Shown: piece after piece, positions 48,803 to 63,297 of the stretch | Layout of the letters: every line of letters starts with the position of its first letter | Position numbering within the stretch: position 1 is the first letter of the stretch | Origin: Ceratopteris richardii | Lineage: Eukaryota; Streptophyta; Polypodiopsida; Polypodiales; Pteridaceae | Direction of reading: 5' to 3' | NCBI GenBank assembly: GCA_020310875.1 | Contig: CM035407.1 | Location: 204,347,729-204,411,728, forward strand | DNA: 64,000 nucleotides | Notes under the pieces: model-generated | What the model was told of the DNA's origin: nothing | What the model saw: only the letters and a program-made list of their open reading frames with translations | Databases searched by the model: none | Translations under genes and position numbers: made by a program

Positions 48803-51800
48803 TTAATCTTCAATTACTTCCTGCAATCCAATCATGGATGTGAATCTGCATAGCTTGTTTCCATCCAATGCTTTAGTGAGTAAATCTGCACATTGCATAT
48901 TAGTAGACACATAAGTCAATTGAATCTCTTTGCTAAGCAGCTTCTCTCTCACATAGTGGTAATGAACCTCTATGTGTTTGGTTCTGGCATGATATATTGG
49001 ATTAGCTGCAAGGTGAAGAGAGCTAGTGTTATCTCCAAATATGATTGGTGGCCTTGTATATAGGCCTAACTCTGTATATAGAAGCTTCAACCAGATAGCT
49101 TCTTGAGTGGCATTCGCAAGCCCTCTATACTCTGCTTCAAGCTTCTTGAGTGGCATTCGCAAGCCCTCTATACTCTGCTTCAGTGGATGACAATGCCACT
49201 GTAGGTTGTTTTCTTGGCTGACCAAGAAATAGGTTTATCTCCTGCAAAACAAATGTAACCTGATGTGCTCCTCCTATCATCCTTGCATCCTGCCCAATCT
49301 GCATCTGAATAAACTTTAATGTCAATATCTGATGTATAAGGAAAGTACAAACCATGGTTCTGAGTTCCCTTCAGATACTTCAGGATCTTCTTTGCTTCCT
49401 CTAGGTGAGGTACCCTTGGTTTGTGCATGAATTGACTAAGCACACTAACTCCATATGCTATGTCAATTCTTGTCAAGGTAGCATAGTTCAAACTACCTAC
49501 CATACTTTGATATCCTGTGATGTTTTGGACTTCTTCTCCTTCATGAGCACTTAGCTTTAGGTTGACCTCCATTGGAGTAGTTGAGATTTTAGCATCCTGC
49601 AAGCCAAACTTCTTGACATATCCTGTACATACTTCTTTTGAGTGATATATATACCTGAGTTGGTGTAGACTAACTCAAGACCTAAGAAGTACTTCAATAA
49701 TCCAAGATCACTAATCTTGAATTCTTTCATCATCTGTCCTTTGATGTGTCTAATCCCATTGACATCATTACCTGTAATGATGATGTCATCAACATAAACA
49801 CACAAGTAGATTACCTCTGTACTACTTCTCTTTATGAACAGAGAAGTATCAGCTTTGCTCATCACAAATCCTTGGTCTTGAAGGTAGGTTGTCAACCTGT
49901 AATTCCATGCTCTAGGTGCCTGCTTCAAACCATATAGAGCCTTCTTCAATTTACAAACATAATTTACCTTCTTGGGGTCTTCATAGCCAGGTGGTTGTGA
50001 CATGTAGACTTCTTCAGATATCCATCCATTCAAGAAAGCATTCTTGACATCTAATTGGTACATGTTCCAATTCTTGGATGCAGCTACACTCACCAATATT
50101 CTGATAGTTGGCATCTTAGCCACAAGAGAAAATGTCTCCTCATAATCAATGCCTTGGGTTTGTGCAAAACCCTTGGCTACCAACCTAGCTTTGTACCTGT
50201 TTATTGTTCCATCTGAATTTCTCTTTAGCTTGTAAATCCATCTGGATCCTATTACCTTCATAGATTCCTTCTTGGGTACCAAGTCCCAAGTATCACTCTC
50301 CTTGAGAGCTTCTATTTCTTCATCCATAGCTTCTTTCCATTCTGGTTTGGTGATTGCTTCTTCATAGGTACCTGGTTCTTCATTTAACAAATCCTTTGCA
50401 AGATATACAGAATGTTTAGTTACAAGTGATGTGTCATACCCAAATCTGATTGGTCTCTTGCTTTCTCTCTGAGATCTTCTAATTGCTTGAGTTGAGGATT
50501 GTGGTATATCCTCTAGCTTCTTCATCTTCATCTTTCCTTTGGACTTCCATGCCTTGAATTCCTCAAGGTTAATTGTATCATCATCATTTGATCTTGATTC
50601 TTCTTTCTGAATTGATTCCTCCTTGGTGAGCCTTGGAAAGTCTTCTTCCATATCATAGGGTAGACTAACCTTCCTGCATTCATTCTCATACCAAGAGTCG
50701 TTCTCATCAAAGATGACATCTCTGCTTACCTTGAAGCCTTTGTTTGTTGGGTTGTAGAATCTGTATCCCTTTTGGTTCAAATCATAACCAATGAAGATAC
50801 ATTTTTCAGCTTTAGGGTCTAGCTTTCCCCTTACCTGTGAGGGAATATGCACATATGCTACACAACCAAAAATTTTGCAATGATCCAGAGAGGGTCTCTT
50901 ACCATGCCAAGCTTCATAAGGTGTCATGCCATCAAGTGATTTGGATGGCAACCTGTTTATGAGATAGGTGGCAGTGGATACACTCTCTGCCCAAAGATAA
51001 TTTGGCAATTTCTTTTCATTAAGCATAGACCTAGCTGTTTCTACAATGAGTCTATTCCTTCTTTCAGCTACCCCATTTTGTTCAGGTGAGTACCTTGTAG
51101 TAATCTCCCTTTTGATGCCTCTTTCCTGCAAGAAATCTTCAAATTCATTTGAGAAGTATTCTCCTCCACCATCTGACCTTAGCCTCTTCAAGCTTCTTCC
51201 TGTTTGGTTTTCAACAAGTGCAAGATACCTCTTGAAACAATTAAACACTTCATCTTTATGCTTCATAAAGTATAAGATGGTCCATCTGCTATAATCATCA
51301 ATGAAGGACACATAATACCTTGAACCTGAAATGGAAGGGTCCTTGCTAGGTCCCCAAACATCTGTGTGTACCAAGTCTAGGTAGTCTTTATGCATGAAAC
51401 CTTTCCTTGAATAGGGCAACCTGTGAGACTTACCAAACTGACATGCTCCACACTTGTAAATCATGTGTTGCTTGGATACATTAGGTATCCCAAGCACACA
51501 TTGATCCCTGCACATTTGCTTTAGGGTTCTTTCACCTATGTGACCTAACCTCTTGTGCCATATCTCTAACTCTGAAAGTGTTTGATCCTTGTAATTATAT
51601 AAAGCAATGTTCTTGGTGTCTTCTAGCTCAAAAGTAAATAATCTACCTGATTTTTCTCCTTTGGCTATCCTTCTGAATCCATGTCTTGGGTCCTCTACAT
51701 ATGCTCCATGTTGAGTGAACCTGACCTGCAAACCTTTCTCCACAATCTGACCAACACTCATTAGATTCTTGGTGATGGTTGGTACATAGAGTACCCTGCT

Positions 51801-53072
51801 CAATAGGTTCTGGTTACCATCACATGTCTTCACATTTCCAATCTTAACAACAGAATGTTTAGTGTCATCACCTGTTTGTACCTGATGTTTGCCCTTGGGT
51901 TCTTCCAAATCAGAAAGTAATGCCACATTGCCAGCTACATGGTTAGAACATCCTGAGTCAATATAAAATAAATGATCATCATTTGTACCTTCCTTGGAGG
52001 TCATATTCATGATCAATAGGGAGTCATCTTGCTCCTCTGTGTAGTTGTTGTAGTCTCTTCTATTTCTGAATCCACCTTGATAATTACCATTGTGGTTGTG
52101 GTTGTAGTTGTTGTTGTATTGATTGTTGTATCCATTGTAGCTTTGATGTTGGTTGAATCTGCCTCTCCCTTGAGAGTATCCACCTCTTGAGTAGCCTCTT
52201 CCTCTCTGATTCTTGTAGTTCTTGTAGCATTCATCTGTGGTATGATTGGACAATCCACAAATGTTGCATAGTGATGAGTTGTAGGGTCTCCCCCTACCTG
52301 ACTTACCTCCTCTGCCCCTGCCTCTTGATGATCTACCTCTCCCTGCATAATTAGCTTGGGAGGTAGAGCCTTCTTCATCCTGTTTCTTCCCTTTACCTTT
52401 ATCCTTAACTTTCTTATCAGTATATAGAGCAGAGGGGTTGTTACCTTTTGATTGGTCTCCTGCCTTTGTAAACTTTGCTTCATGTGTGAATAGTTGGCCC
52501 ATGAGTGTTGTGAGATCTGGGGTATGCATGTCCATATAGAGGTCCATTGCAGTGGTGAAACTTTCCCACTTATCATCTGCCTTGAGTCCATTTGTTACTT
52601 GTCTGACTATTTGCTCCTCTTCAATCTCCTCTCCAATGCTTGCTAATTGGTCTTCCACATCTTTAATCTTTGTCACATACTCTGAGACTGATTGCTTGGG
52701 CTGCTTCCTAAGGGTTGTGAATTCAATCCATAGTTGATTCTTCCTGGCCCTTGTGTTGGAAGAGAAATATGTTGACAAGGTTTCCCAAGTCTCTTGGGAA
52801 GTCTTACAGTTCCTTACATGAGGTAAAAGAAAATCAGATATAGAGTTTAGAAGGTAAGACCTTGCCAAAGCATCTTTTGCACACCATTGGTTGAGCCTCT
52901 CATGTTCATCCTTTGTGGGTAGTCCTCTAGTTTTGAATGAGGGCAATTCCTCATCTCCTGATATGTATCCAAATAAGCTCCTTCCTTGTAGATAGGTCTT
53001 CATCCTCAGAGACCAAGCTTGGTAGTTGTTCCTGTCCAATTTGTCAATGAATGAAGGAAATCCATCTCCCAT
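48803..53072 (-). CDS. Copia gag-pol coding region
   Basis: Gag begins at the ATG at 53072 (MGDGFPSFIDKLD), shortly after the primer site. Parts in order on the minus strand: gag to about 52300; CCHC knuckle CNICGLSNHTTDEC at about 52260; a glycine/arginine-rich, Asn/Tyr-rich linker; protease FYIDSGCSNHV near 51960; integrase zinc-binding region near 51530 and core with DVWGPS and a DDYSRW motif near 51300; RT with YVDDIIITG near 49790; RNase H with TKHIEVHYHYVREK near 48960. All families are known for making virus-like particles and inserting cDNA. Nearly whole, about one break. Confidence 0.92.
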
Positions 53073-53085
53073 GTTTACCTTATTT

Positions 53086-53097
53086 GCTCTGATACCA
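53086..53097 (-). other. Copia primer binding site
   Basis: Minus strand TGGTATCAGAGC, an exact match to the common plant initiator-tRNA-Met primer site, one base from the 5' LTR. Confidence 0.92.
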
Positions 53098-53098
53098 C

Positions 53099-54200
53099 TG
53101 TTGGGAGTGATGGTTGGATGCACTCAAGAGATTGAGTAGATGCTGCTAATCCTGCTTTGCACAAGCCCTCAGTGACTCCAGATATGATTAGTAGACTCCT
53201 TGAGCTTCCAAATGATACCAAAATATGCTATATGTACTTTGGAAAAGGTTTGAGTAATGATCAGATCAAAACAGGTAAGTTTGCACTTCACTAGACTTGA
53301 AAACTTTCTATTTTGATCTTGATACCTGCTCAGTCTTTCACTCAGTGTGACCAGCACACTAACAATTGATCTAATTCCTTCTGGACATATTAAATTAGCT
53401 TAACAAGCTACCATTTGCAAGTGGAATGAGAAGAAATGATAAACTACTCACTGAGAAATCACTTTAGCAAAATAAAGTTTACCCCCGATATTTTAGGAGC
53501 TTTGCAGACACAGACCAGTGAGCACCTCGACTGAGATTTCTCTGTAATGGCTGATCCAATGACCTTGAAATTTTGTAGGTGTATAGTAGACTTTGAGCTG
53601 AATCCAATGTGCTTTGAATCACTTGATTTGGTTGAGAAACCACCGAGATATGGCTTGTAGAAGTTGGCAGACTTGGAGTAGATGACTCAGACAAAATCAG
53701 AAATAATGAATGTAAGTATTTGCATTATATCATATGAATGTACATTCCCGTTGGCATGATAAACATAGCACAATGGTACTCAGAGGTGTAGGCTATGGTG
53801 TAGACCTTACACACTCAATGGATAGTACAGAACAGCCTCGGGATTAGTGAAGGAAACCCGCGACTTTTGACTTGTAGCTTTTATAGGAGTTGAGTGATAA
53901 TTTGAATTTGAATTCAAATCAATCTCCTAGAATCTTTCACCTAAAAGTTGATTGAGATATTCCCTCAATCAATCAACCTATTTTCCACGACTTAAGGAAG
54001 TAGATGTGATTACATAAGATTCCAAGTGATGTAGAATTTTACAAGGAGTAAAATGGTAAGAACTTATAAGCATAAGTTCCTATGGTTCTTCTCACATGTT
54101 TAGTCTTCAAGAATAAATTCAAGCCAAGTGTGAAGGCTTGATTTGTATTAACATCTTCAAGGGTTCCAAGCCAAAGGTGAAGGCTTGAAATGCACCAACA
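53099..54200 (-). repeat. Copia 5' LTR
   Basis: 1,102 bp, ends TGTTGG...CCAACA, near-identical to 47660-48761. Confidence 0.95.
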
Positions 54201-54327
54201 TAAATATAGTTCAATCTTATCTTTTTCAAGAGGATAGTTTGGCATGCATAATTAATTTTTACATGGTATTGCAATTTTAAGGAATACATATATATATGGA
54301 TTCTGGACATTAGTTGCTTTGCGTTCT

Positions 54328-54497
54328 CAAAGTATTGCTCCGCTTCCCGATGATGGATAATTTGTGATACCACTATTTCTCTTTGTAAGTGTCATCATAC
54401 TTTGAAAAAGTGAAAGGTACTATCTTCATTTGTGTGCTCAAAGTATTGCTCCGCTTCTCGGTGATGAATAATTTGTGATACCACTATTTCTCTTTTT
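54328..54497 (+). repeat. Tandem duplication of about 109 bp
   Basis: The phrase CTCAAAGTATTGCTCCGCTTC and the following 45 bases (GATACCACTATTTCTCTTT) occur at about 54330 and again at about 54439. Confidence 0.85.
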
Positions 54498-54659
54498 CAA
54501 ATCTAACCTTTGTACTACGATTTTTAATATCACCCTTCTTTTTTATCTCTACGATTCAAACGATTTAAATCTAACCTTTGAACTATGCTCTACTCCACTC
54601 ACACTTTTGTTCCATACCCATTACACTATTTTTCTTTCTAATTTCTCTGTCTCTTAGTT

Positions 54660-55494
<835 letters not shown>

Positions 55495-55980
55495 ACTTTT
55501 GTTCCATAGATCCTAGACTTGTGAAAGAAATATTGCCTTCTGATCACATAGGGACGGTTTACTTAGGAAACAATTATAAATGTGACATTGAAGGCAAAGG
55601 GACATTGCGGTTGGTGCTCAAAAGTGGACAAGAGCTATGTATCCATGATGTACAGTATGTTCCACACATCAAGAAGTGCCTTCTTTTAGTTGGTCAACTT
55701 AACATCTCAAGATATCACACTACTTTGGCCGAAGACACATAGTATTGGAAATTTGGAGTTATGGGGCAACCTTCCACTAGGGGATCCCACCAGCACATTA
55801 AATTAAGACAAAAATTGTTGGTCAACATATGGTCGAAGGCTGGCCAAAATAGGTCAAAATGGTCAAAATGTGCAAAAAATGTTATTGCAAATTGTGAAAG
55901 TACTCATCAAGAGCTTTCCAGAGATATATTAGCACTTGGGCATTTGACTAGTGTAGCTTGGTCAAAAAGCAAACCCTAAT
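55495..55980 (+). mobile_element. Ty1/copia fossil (protease region)
   Basis: About 55521-55742 encodes HIGTVYLGNNYKCDIEGKG and CIHDVQYVPHIKKCLLLVGQ, the segment after the protease active site in copia polyproteins (VLYVPxxxxNLLSVGQL pattern). Only this piece remains; no LTRs. It belongs to a different copia family from the element at 47.7 kb. Confidence 0.8.
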
Positions 55981-56164
55981 TTCAGAGTTTGATTAAAAAA
56001 AGCAAATCCAAATATGAAAAGCATCAGTGACCATAAATTAGTGAAATTTTATTATTTGTGAATATTATATAAAATAATAATAATAAAATATTCCAAAAAA
56101 AACTCAATTTAGCTCATCTTGTAAAACGCAATCACAAGGGAGCTTCTTTTTGGTTTTTTTGGAG
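55981..56164. other. Unassigned AT-rich DNA at the LINE E 5' junction
   Basis: AT-rich bases leading to the 5' truncation point of LINE E; nothing recognised. Confidence 0.5.
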
Positions 56165-56180
56165 TACATACCGGACGATC

Positions 56181-57913
56181 ATGATGGCCCCTATATTGGC
56201 CAAGTTATATGGGACAGTACTAGAGACAGAGTTGAGTACTCTCGCTGAGAGGAAGGGTATCAGGGCTCCAGGACAGGCAGGTTTTAGACAAGATTACTCT
56301 ACCATTGACCACATCTTCACTCTCAGATGCCTGATCGACCAGGCAAGGGTGAGGAAGAGGAGATTATATTGCTCCTTTGTGGACTTCCGCAAAGCATTCG
56401 ACACCGTCCCCAGGGAACGACTCTTCAGACGACTACTTGATATCGGAGCTCCAGAGATGATGATATGGGGGATCTACGCCTTATACGAGAGAGTATCTGG
56501 TAGAGTCAAATGTCCAGGGGGCTTATCTGATCCACTTGCTAGCACTATCGGGGTGAAGCAAGGGTGCCCTGTTTCACCCACGCTCTTTGGTCTCTACATT
56601 GATGAGTTAGTAGACTTCATACGGCAGCACGGAGGTGATGGCATTGAGGTATGCGGGTCCACTGTCCATATTCTTTTATATGCTGATGATATTGTACTGG
56701 TTTCAGTGTCTGCAAAAGGTCTGCAGCATCATCTACATGGTCTAGATGACTTTTGCAAACACAGAGGGTTATCTGTGAACCTTGGTAAGGTCATGATCTT
56801 TCATACATCAGCACAGGTAGGCAGACATAGTTTGTTCACAGGAGCAGGTGGACCAATCGAGGTGGTCGGATCATATGTTTACTTGGGAGTGACATTTACA
56901 GCAGCATCAGGGGTCTTTTCTATGTCTCAGGCAGCCCGTGACCGCATCACACGTGGGTACGCAGCACTAGCTTTGATGGAGAGACAGTGCCACCAGGCAT
57001 ATTTTCAAGAGCCCCGCACAAAAGGGTGGTTCTTCGACACTTTGGTTACGCCAGCGCTCGTGTATGGGGCAGCCATATGGGGGCCGGGATTAGCTACATC
57101 AGTATGGACAGCATTGGAGAGGCCACAGATCCTCATGATTGCTAGACTTATCCGCAGCAAGCCTTCAGTACCACATGATATCCTTAGAGCAGAGCTCGCT
57201 GCAAAACGATGCTAGTTGAGGCTTTATTCCAGACAGTATGCCTATTACACAGACTTCGGAGCATGGATATAGAGCGCATTGCTTATCGTGCTTTCCAGGC
57301 ATCACGTGATATGGCATTAGCTGGCGACACCTCTTCATGGTATGCACAGACACGAGATTGGCTGGCCCACCATGGTTTTGACATAGATAGGCTACCACCA
57401 CTACAGTACGACTTACATGCACCCACCTACTCACTCTCTCACCAAGAGAGGAATAGGGTCATTCGTCAAGAGATACTGCATACATACATACAGAGGACAT
57501 GGGTGAGCCCTAGGGATACATTGCCACCGAAAATGCTCTATTACCGTGAGCATTTTCTACATATATCGGACGAGGGCTTCATCGAGATTCCGAGATACAT
57601 GCAGACATACCTACCCCACCACCTTCGAGTCGTCATTGGACAGCTTCGCGTTTCATCACATCAGCTCGAGATTGAGAGGGGTCAGTCGAGGGGAGTCCCC
57701 CGTGAGGAGAGGTGGTGCCCAGTATGCCAGACAGAGGTAGAGAGTGAGGAGCATTTTGTTATCAGATGCCCAGCATACTTAGACCTACGACCACAGTTTC
57801 AGATAGAGTCGTCGCTCCAGCTATGCATGACTATGGGAGACAAGCAGCGCTTGGGACGCTTCCTTACAGCAGCATACGAGAGGCGAGAACAGTCACTACA
57901 GCCCACACATTAG
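56181..57913 (+). pseudogene. LINE E ORF2, truncated (RT to zinc finger)
   Basis: RT palm and thumb with FVDFRKAFDTVPRE, GVKQGCPVSPTLFG and LLYADDIVLV, then a C-terminal region with zinc finger WCPVCQTEVESEEHFVIRC. The frame runs to about 57215. A small deletion near GCTGCAAAACGATGC (where other copies encode AAPPM) shifts it, and the reading continues in another frame at 57209-57913. A codon for the Thr-Lys of GKTKVMIF is also missing near 56789. No endonuclease. Confidence 0.88.
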
Positions 57914-58394
57914 ACACGGGTGAGTACCCAGCAGACCATTACTCAGTTCTTTCAGCGAGCTGAGCTACATCAGATAGGTCCATCTATAGGGCTCATGCTC
58001 CGTCAGGCAGAAGCACAGAGAGTACGACGTCGACCACCCATGGTTGGATATTGTCGACCACGACTATATCAGGAGGATATCTCGCGCATCAGGACAGCCT
58101 ACGACCGCATGATGGAGCAGAGGCGTACCACCACCCCCTGAGTTGTCTTCCTTCAGGAGGCACTCAGACCACCATCGATGTACCACATACTACACCCACG
58201 TCCACCCATCACTAGTAGCGAGGGTATTTTACTCACTCACATTATGGATCCCCCATGTATCAGGTGGCCATTATCTGCAGAGTCAGAGCCACGTCTCCCG
58301 AGTCTTTTCCAGCCCTATATAGCTTTGGGTAGCGAGTACTTTTTATTTCATTTCATTTTCAGGGTTACTACACTTGTACATGGTTTTGTCTCAT

Positions 58395-58410
58395 AGGCCA
58401 AGTTTGGCCT
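58395..58410 (+). other. LINE E 3' terminal hairpin
   Basis: AGGCCAAGTTTGGCCT, perfect six-pair stem with AGTT loop, followed by CTAGAAGACGTTAATATGAC. Confidence 0.85.
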
Positions 58411-58432
58411 CTAGAAGACGTTAATATGACTT

Positions 58433-58715
<283 letters not shown>

Positions 58716-58726
58716 CTACCTACCTA

Positions 58727-59032
58727 TATCAAGAAGGAGTGCATGGAGGTGGTTCAGAGCGAGCTTGAGACTAAGAAAGATGGATGGGTCGAGGTTGTAA
58801 AAAAGAACCTTCGACAAGAGGCAAAGAAGAACAACCACCATGAGGAGATCCACATAGTACACACCACCATTGAGGTGACTATCAAGAAGGAGTGCATGGA
58901 GGTGGTTCAGAGCGAGCTTGAGACTAAGAAAGATGGATGGGTCGAGGTTGTAAAAAAGAACCTTCGACAGGAGGCAAAGAAGAACAACCACCATGAGGAG
59001 ATCCACATAGTACACACCACCATTGAGGAGGA
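58727..59032 (+). repeat. 153-bp in-frame tandem duplication in LINE F ORF1
   Basis: Units start at 58727 and 58880 (TATCAAGAAGGAGTGCATGG) and are almost identical. 153 bp is 51 codons, so the duplication keeps the ORF1 frame. It covers the LETKKDGWVEVVKKN segment. Confidence 0.95.
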
Positions 59033-59435
59033 GCGGATGCGACAGGCTCACAGGCTCAATGTTCGTGTCTCCGGCCTCACAGAGACAGACGGATCACAAG
59101 AGCAGGACGGGCGTCGCTTGTGCACACTACTTGGATACCACGCAGATGAGCCTCTCCCTTTCACCAGAGCCTGGAGAGCAAGACGGGACACCACGCGGAG
59201 AAGAGCACTTATCATTCAGTTCTCAGATGAGGCCAGGAGGAGAGACTTCTTGAGATGACGGGCGGTACTACGCACTACACCGGGCACCCCCATCTATTTA
59301 GATGACGATCTCACACGGATGCAGGTAGAGCACATACGTGCATGCATGCCGCATGTCCTCCAGGCCCGACGAGAGGGACATCGTGCCCTATACAGAGACG
59401 GTCGTGTCATCATTGATGGACGGCCCATTGACTAG
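58740..59435 (+). pseudogene. LINE F ORF1 (partial)
   Basis: C-terminal two thirds of ORF1 with RQAHRLNVRVSGLTE and, after an internal TGA at 59256-59258, DDDLTRMQVEHIRACMP and a basic end. It terminates at TAG 59433-59435, then G-F-A-A-Y-E-T in the same frame. The 5' part is absent. Confidence 0.85.
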
Positions 59436-61954
59436 GGATTCGCGGCCTATGAGACAGCACAACAGGAGGTGCACATTGCAGTCTTGAATTGCAATGGATC
59501 TTTGTGTACACATCTAGGATGTCTTGAGGAGGTGATGGAGGACAGAGACATGATCTTCTTGACAAAGACACACGAGAGCTCGGGGAGGAGCCTACCGAGG
59601 ATTGAGGGCTATATGTGGGAGTCAGCTCACCGCCGACAGATGAGACAGCACACCACACGAGGATCAGAAGGAGTAGCCGTGCTCTACAGACAGTCGCTGC
59701 GGCACAGGGTACAGGTGGTAGCCAGAGACCTAGAGGCACGTTTCATGTGGATACGCCTCCAGCTATCAGAGGAGAGAGCAGCGTATTTCGCCGTATGCTA
59801 TATTGCACCCAGCGGCTCGCGCTTCACACATTCCCCCGAGCAGCCCTTAGGGGGGGAGGGAACAGACACCACATCGCCATATGACTTCCTCAGTGACACC
59901 ATTATACCGGGATGGGCGAAGTCTTCCTTGTAGGAGACTTCAATGCCCGAACTCAGAGCCACCAGTGTGATATCTATGACTTTGACGACCCTGAGATGCT
60001 TCGTACCATAGAGGATATGTCTACACTCAGAGCCTCAGCCAACACCGCCATACCCACCTCATACGGCAGATACCTACTTCAGATGGGAGCAGCACACCGT
60101 CTCATTACATATAATGGGATGGCGACTTGGCCCACCTCGGGTGGCCTCACTTGCATTCCACCCACGACACCACAGGGGGGTAGTGTGGTAGACTATGTTA
60201 TCGGACCCCGAGAGGCGACGCATCTCATCACCTCATTCACTATCCCACCCATACCGATTGGAGCTGACCACGCATATCTTGCCCTATCCATACGCGGCTC
60301 ACCATGCATATCACACCCCGTCACCATACAGCCACATGCCCATACCACCATTCACTTTAGACACCCTCACCGCCCACTTCTCCTCGATCCTCCACACATC
60401 CGCTACTCTCAGCTTCCCATACACCACCCACAGCACTCCACATTCGACACGGCTGGGGCATATACCCCAGAATAGATGGTACCATGAGGAGTGTAGGCGA
60501 CTATACCGACATCTCAGAGCACAGAGTATCTTGGGATCCATCACAGAGAGGGAGGCACGGCGACAGATGCGAGCCCTCACACGCCAGAAGCGACGAGCTT
60601 TCGAGGAGACAGGAGGCAGAGTTGTTCGACCTTCTCATGAGTAGGGATTGTGCCGCCGCGTAGAGGGCACTACAGGAGCCACGCCCACCTACACCCATAG
60701 CAGATCCTCAGACTTGGCTACCTACGCCAGCAGGTTATATGACGTCCCAAGACAGCCACCATTGCCGATCCCTCCCACACCGAGTCCTGTGATATCCACC
60801 CTCTTCACGACAGGCATGGTACGACAGGCCATCCATAGGCTATGGCATGGCCGTTGAGCAGACCACACGGGGCTACAGGGCGAGCACTTTATATACGCAG
60901 CAGATGTAGTTTCCCACCTGATCGCCCATCTCTTCAACCGTGCTTTGGTTGAGGGATTACCTGACTCGTGGACTATGCATACTATTACGCCTATCGATAA
61001 GTCCGACGATATGATGGATCCAGGGAACTACAGGACTGTTATGATAGGCCATATCATGGCCAAGATCTATGGGGCAGTACTAGAGGCAGAGCTCAGTACA
61101 CACACTGAGGCAGCTCGGATCAGAGCACCCAGCCAAGAAGGCTTCCGCCGCACTTTCTCCACCATAGACCACATCTTCGTGCTTCGTTGCTTGATTGAGA
61201 GCACGAAGGCGAGGAAGCAGAGACTATACTGTTGCTTTGTGGATTTCCGCAAAGCCTTCGACATGGTTACTCGAGAGAGACTACTACGGAGGCTCCAGGA
61301 GTTACAGCTACCATCAGACATGCTATGGGCCATCCATGCACTGTATGCACGAGTCACAAGCAGGGTACGCTGCCCCGGCGGCCTATCAGACAGCCTTGTT
61401 AGCACCATTGGTGTGAAACAAGGTTGCCCTCTCTCACCCACTCTCTTCGGTCTCTACATCGACGAGATCACGGAGTATATACAACGAGCAGGAGGGCTAG
61501 GAGGAGACCTCGAAGGTACGCCAGTACACATCCTATTATATGCTGATGACATTGTCTTGCTTTCAGAGTCACAAGAGGGGTTGCAGTCACATTTACAGGC
61601 GCTCGATACCTTCTGCATGGAGAGAGGACTCACAATGAACCTTGGCAAGACCAAGGTCATGATCTTCCATACCTCCAGGACAGTACGCCATCGCGCCTCT
61701 TTCACTGCAGCTGGAGGACAGATAGAGGTAGTTGACTCCTACGTCTACCTAGGTGTCACCTTCTCAGGCAGCACAGGGGTATTCTCCATGGCACAGGCAG
61801 CGAGGGATAGATTGACGCGAGGCTATGCGGCACTTGCAGGATTGGAGAGACGTTGCTTTCAGACACATTTTCAGAAGCCTCGGACTAAGGGGTGGCTCTT
61901 TGACACTCTAGTGACACCCGCATTGATGTATGCGAAAGCAGTTTGGGCCCCAAC
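59436..61954 (+). pseudogene. LINE F ORF2 (endonuclease-RT), interrupted
   Basis: Endonuclease with VLNCNG near 59485, TKTHES (Lys replaces the catalytic-site Glu position found as TETHES in C) and GDFNART near 59936. RT with FVDFRKAFDM, GVKQGCPLSP and LLYADDIVLL near 61538. Frame changes occur near 59925 and 60475 and in-frame stops near 60640-60860. The C-terminus is lost at the LINE G junction. Confidence 0.87.
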
Positions 61955-62315
61955 AGCACAAGCCCACCGCCCTCCCTGCCCTGCCCGCCATCGCCCCTCC
62001 CTCCCTGCCCGTCACAGGTCTATGCTCGCCGTCGACTTGCCCGAGGTGCTTCCAGAAACCCTAATTCGGCGCCTACTTGCTGCCCGTTGCCCCACTGCCG
62101 GTTGACCCTCTGCCCTCCTTCAACTTCAACCTTAACCATTGCTCGAGGCAGTCCACAAAACCCTAATCCGGGCCCAATCTTGATCAGAATGCCTAACTCT
62201 AAACCTAAGTTAAACTCGAACCCTAGCTTAAACTCGAACCATATTCCAACACAAATTTTGAATTTTGACACCTGAATTTTGAATTTTGAAACCTGACCCT
62301 AACTTGAAAAACTTG

Positions 62316-62470
<155 letters not shown>

Positions 62471-62499
62471 CCCAAACTGAAACCCTATCGAACTTTGAA

Positions 62500-63297
62500 A
62501 TGGCTCCCATGGACCGGAGGGAAGTGGACGAACTTATCGCTAAAGCCATCAAAGAGGCCAAAAAGGAAGCAGACCGCAACCTCAATTTGGAGATACGAAA
62601 AATGATGGAAAAGTTCAAAGGACTCGAAGAACAAGTAATGGATAAAGTCAAAGGACTTGAAGAACAGGTAAAGACTCTCACAGAAGAACGAGACAATTGG
62701 AGGACAGCCTATCAGCACTTGAAAGAAGAGGGGGAGATCTCCAATGTGGAGACACTCAAAGAAGAAATAAAGAAGGAAATCAAAACCGAGGTAGAATCCA
62801 CTCGAGATTCGTGGGTGGAAGTAGTACAAAATAGGGTTAAGAAGGAAGTTAGAGAAGACGTGCAGAAAGAAATGCTCATACGAGTCGAGGATACACTTGA
62901 GGAGGAGAGGCTTTGACACACCCGTAGACTTCACATTCGGATTACGGGCCTACCCGAAGGAGCATCACCGGAGGAAGACGCCACTGACATTTGCAGTCGA
63001 CTTGGATACGAGAGCATGCCCTTCACATGTGCATGGAGGGTTGGGAGGGATACATCACGTTTGCGAGCACTCATCCTTAAGATGAGCTCTGAGGAGGCAC
63101 GGACCGCCTTTTTTAGACGTCGATCAGTATTACATGGACTACCCGGCGGCGCCCTCTACATGGACGAGGACCTCACGCGGATGCAGGTGGCACACCGACG
63201 CGCTTGCATGCCATAGATACTCCAAGCACGCCGAGAGGGAAGGAAGGCCTTCTACCGTGATGGTAAGGTCTTCATAGATGGACGCCCTATCAAATAG
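62500..63297 (+). pseudogene. LINE G ORF1 (two internal stops)
   Basis: N-terminal coiled-coil-rich protein (MAPMDRREVDELIAKAIKEA; GLEEQVMDKVKGLEEQVKTL) followed by the DSWVEVVQNRVKKE segment and the C-terminal block DEDLTRMQVAHRRACMP. An internal TGA at 62914-62916 stands where other copies have CGA (Arg), a CpG-type C to T change. A TAG near 63214 follows ACMP. The frame otherwise runs to the conserved TAG 63295-63297. This gives the full ORF1 N-terminus for the family. Confidence 0.85.

Larger units (their letters stand above)
47655..54205 (-). mobile_element. Ty1/copia retrotransposon, young, nearly whole
   Basis: Element at 47660-54200 on the minus strand, with an exact 5-bp target duplication TAAAT (47655-47659 and 54201-54205). 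Two LTRs of 1,102 bp each differ by about ten substitutions by eye (about 99% identity), so it inserted recently on an evolutionary scale. The internal part has a primer site, gag with zinc knuckle, protease, integrase, RT and RNase H in copia order, and a purine tract. It looks almost whole, with about one break in the coding region. Confidence 0.95.
56165..58435 (+). mobile_element. LINE copy E, 5'-truncated, little decayed
   Basis: Starts inside the RT domain, just before the MMAPILAKLYG segment that aligns with MIGHTMAKLYG in LINE C. It continues through ORF2, the 3' UTR and the hairpin at 58395-58410 to the CTTT/CT tail. Abrupt 5' truncation is the usual result of incomplete target-primed reverse transcription. 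Only one or two frame lesions are visible, so it is fairly young. Confidence 0.9.
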
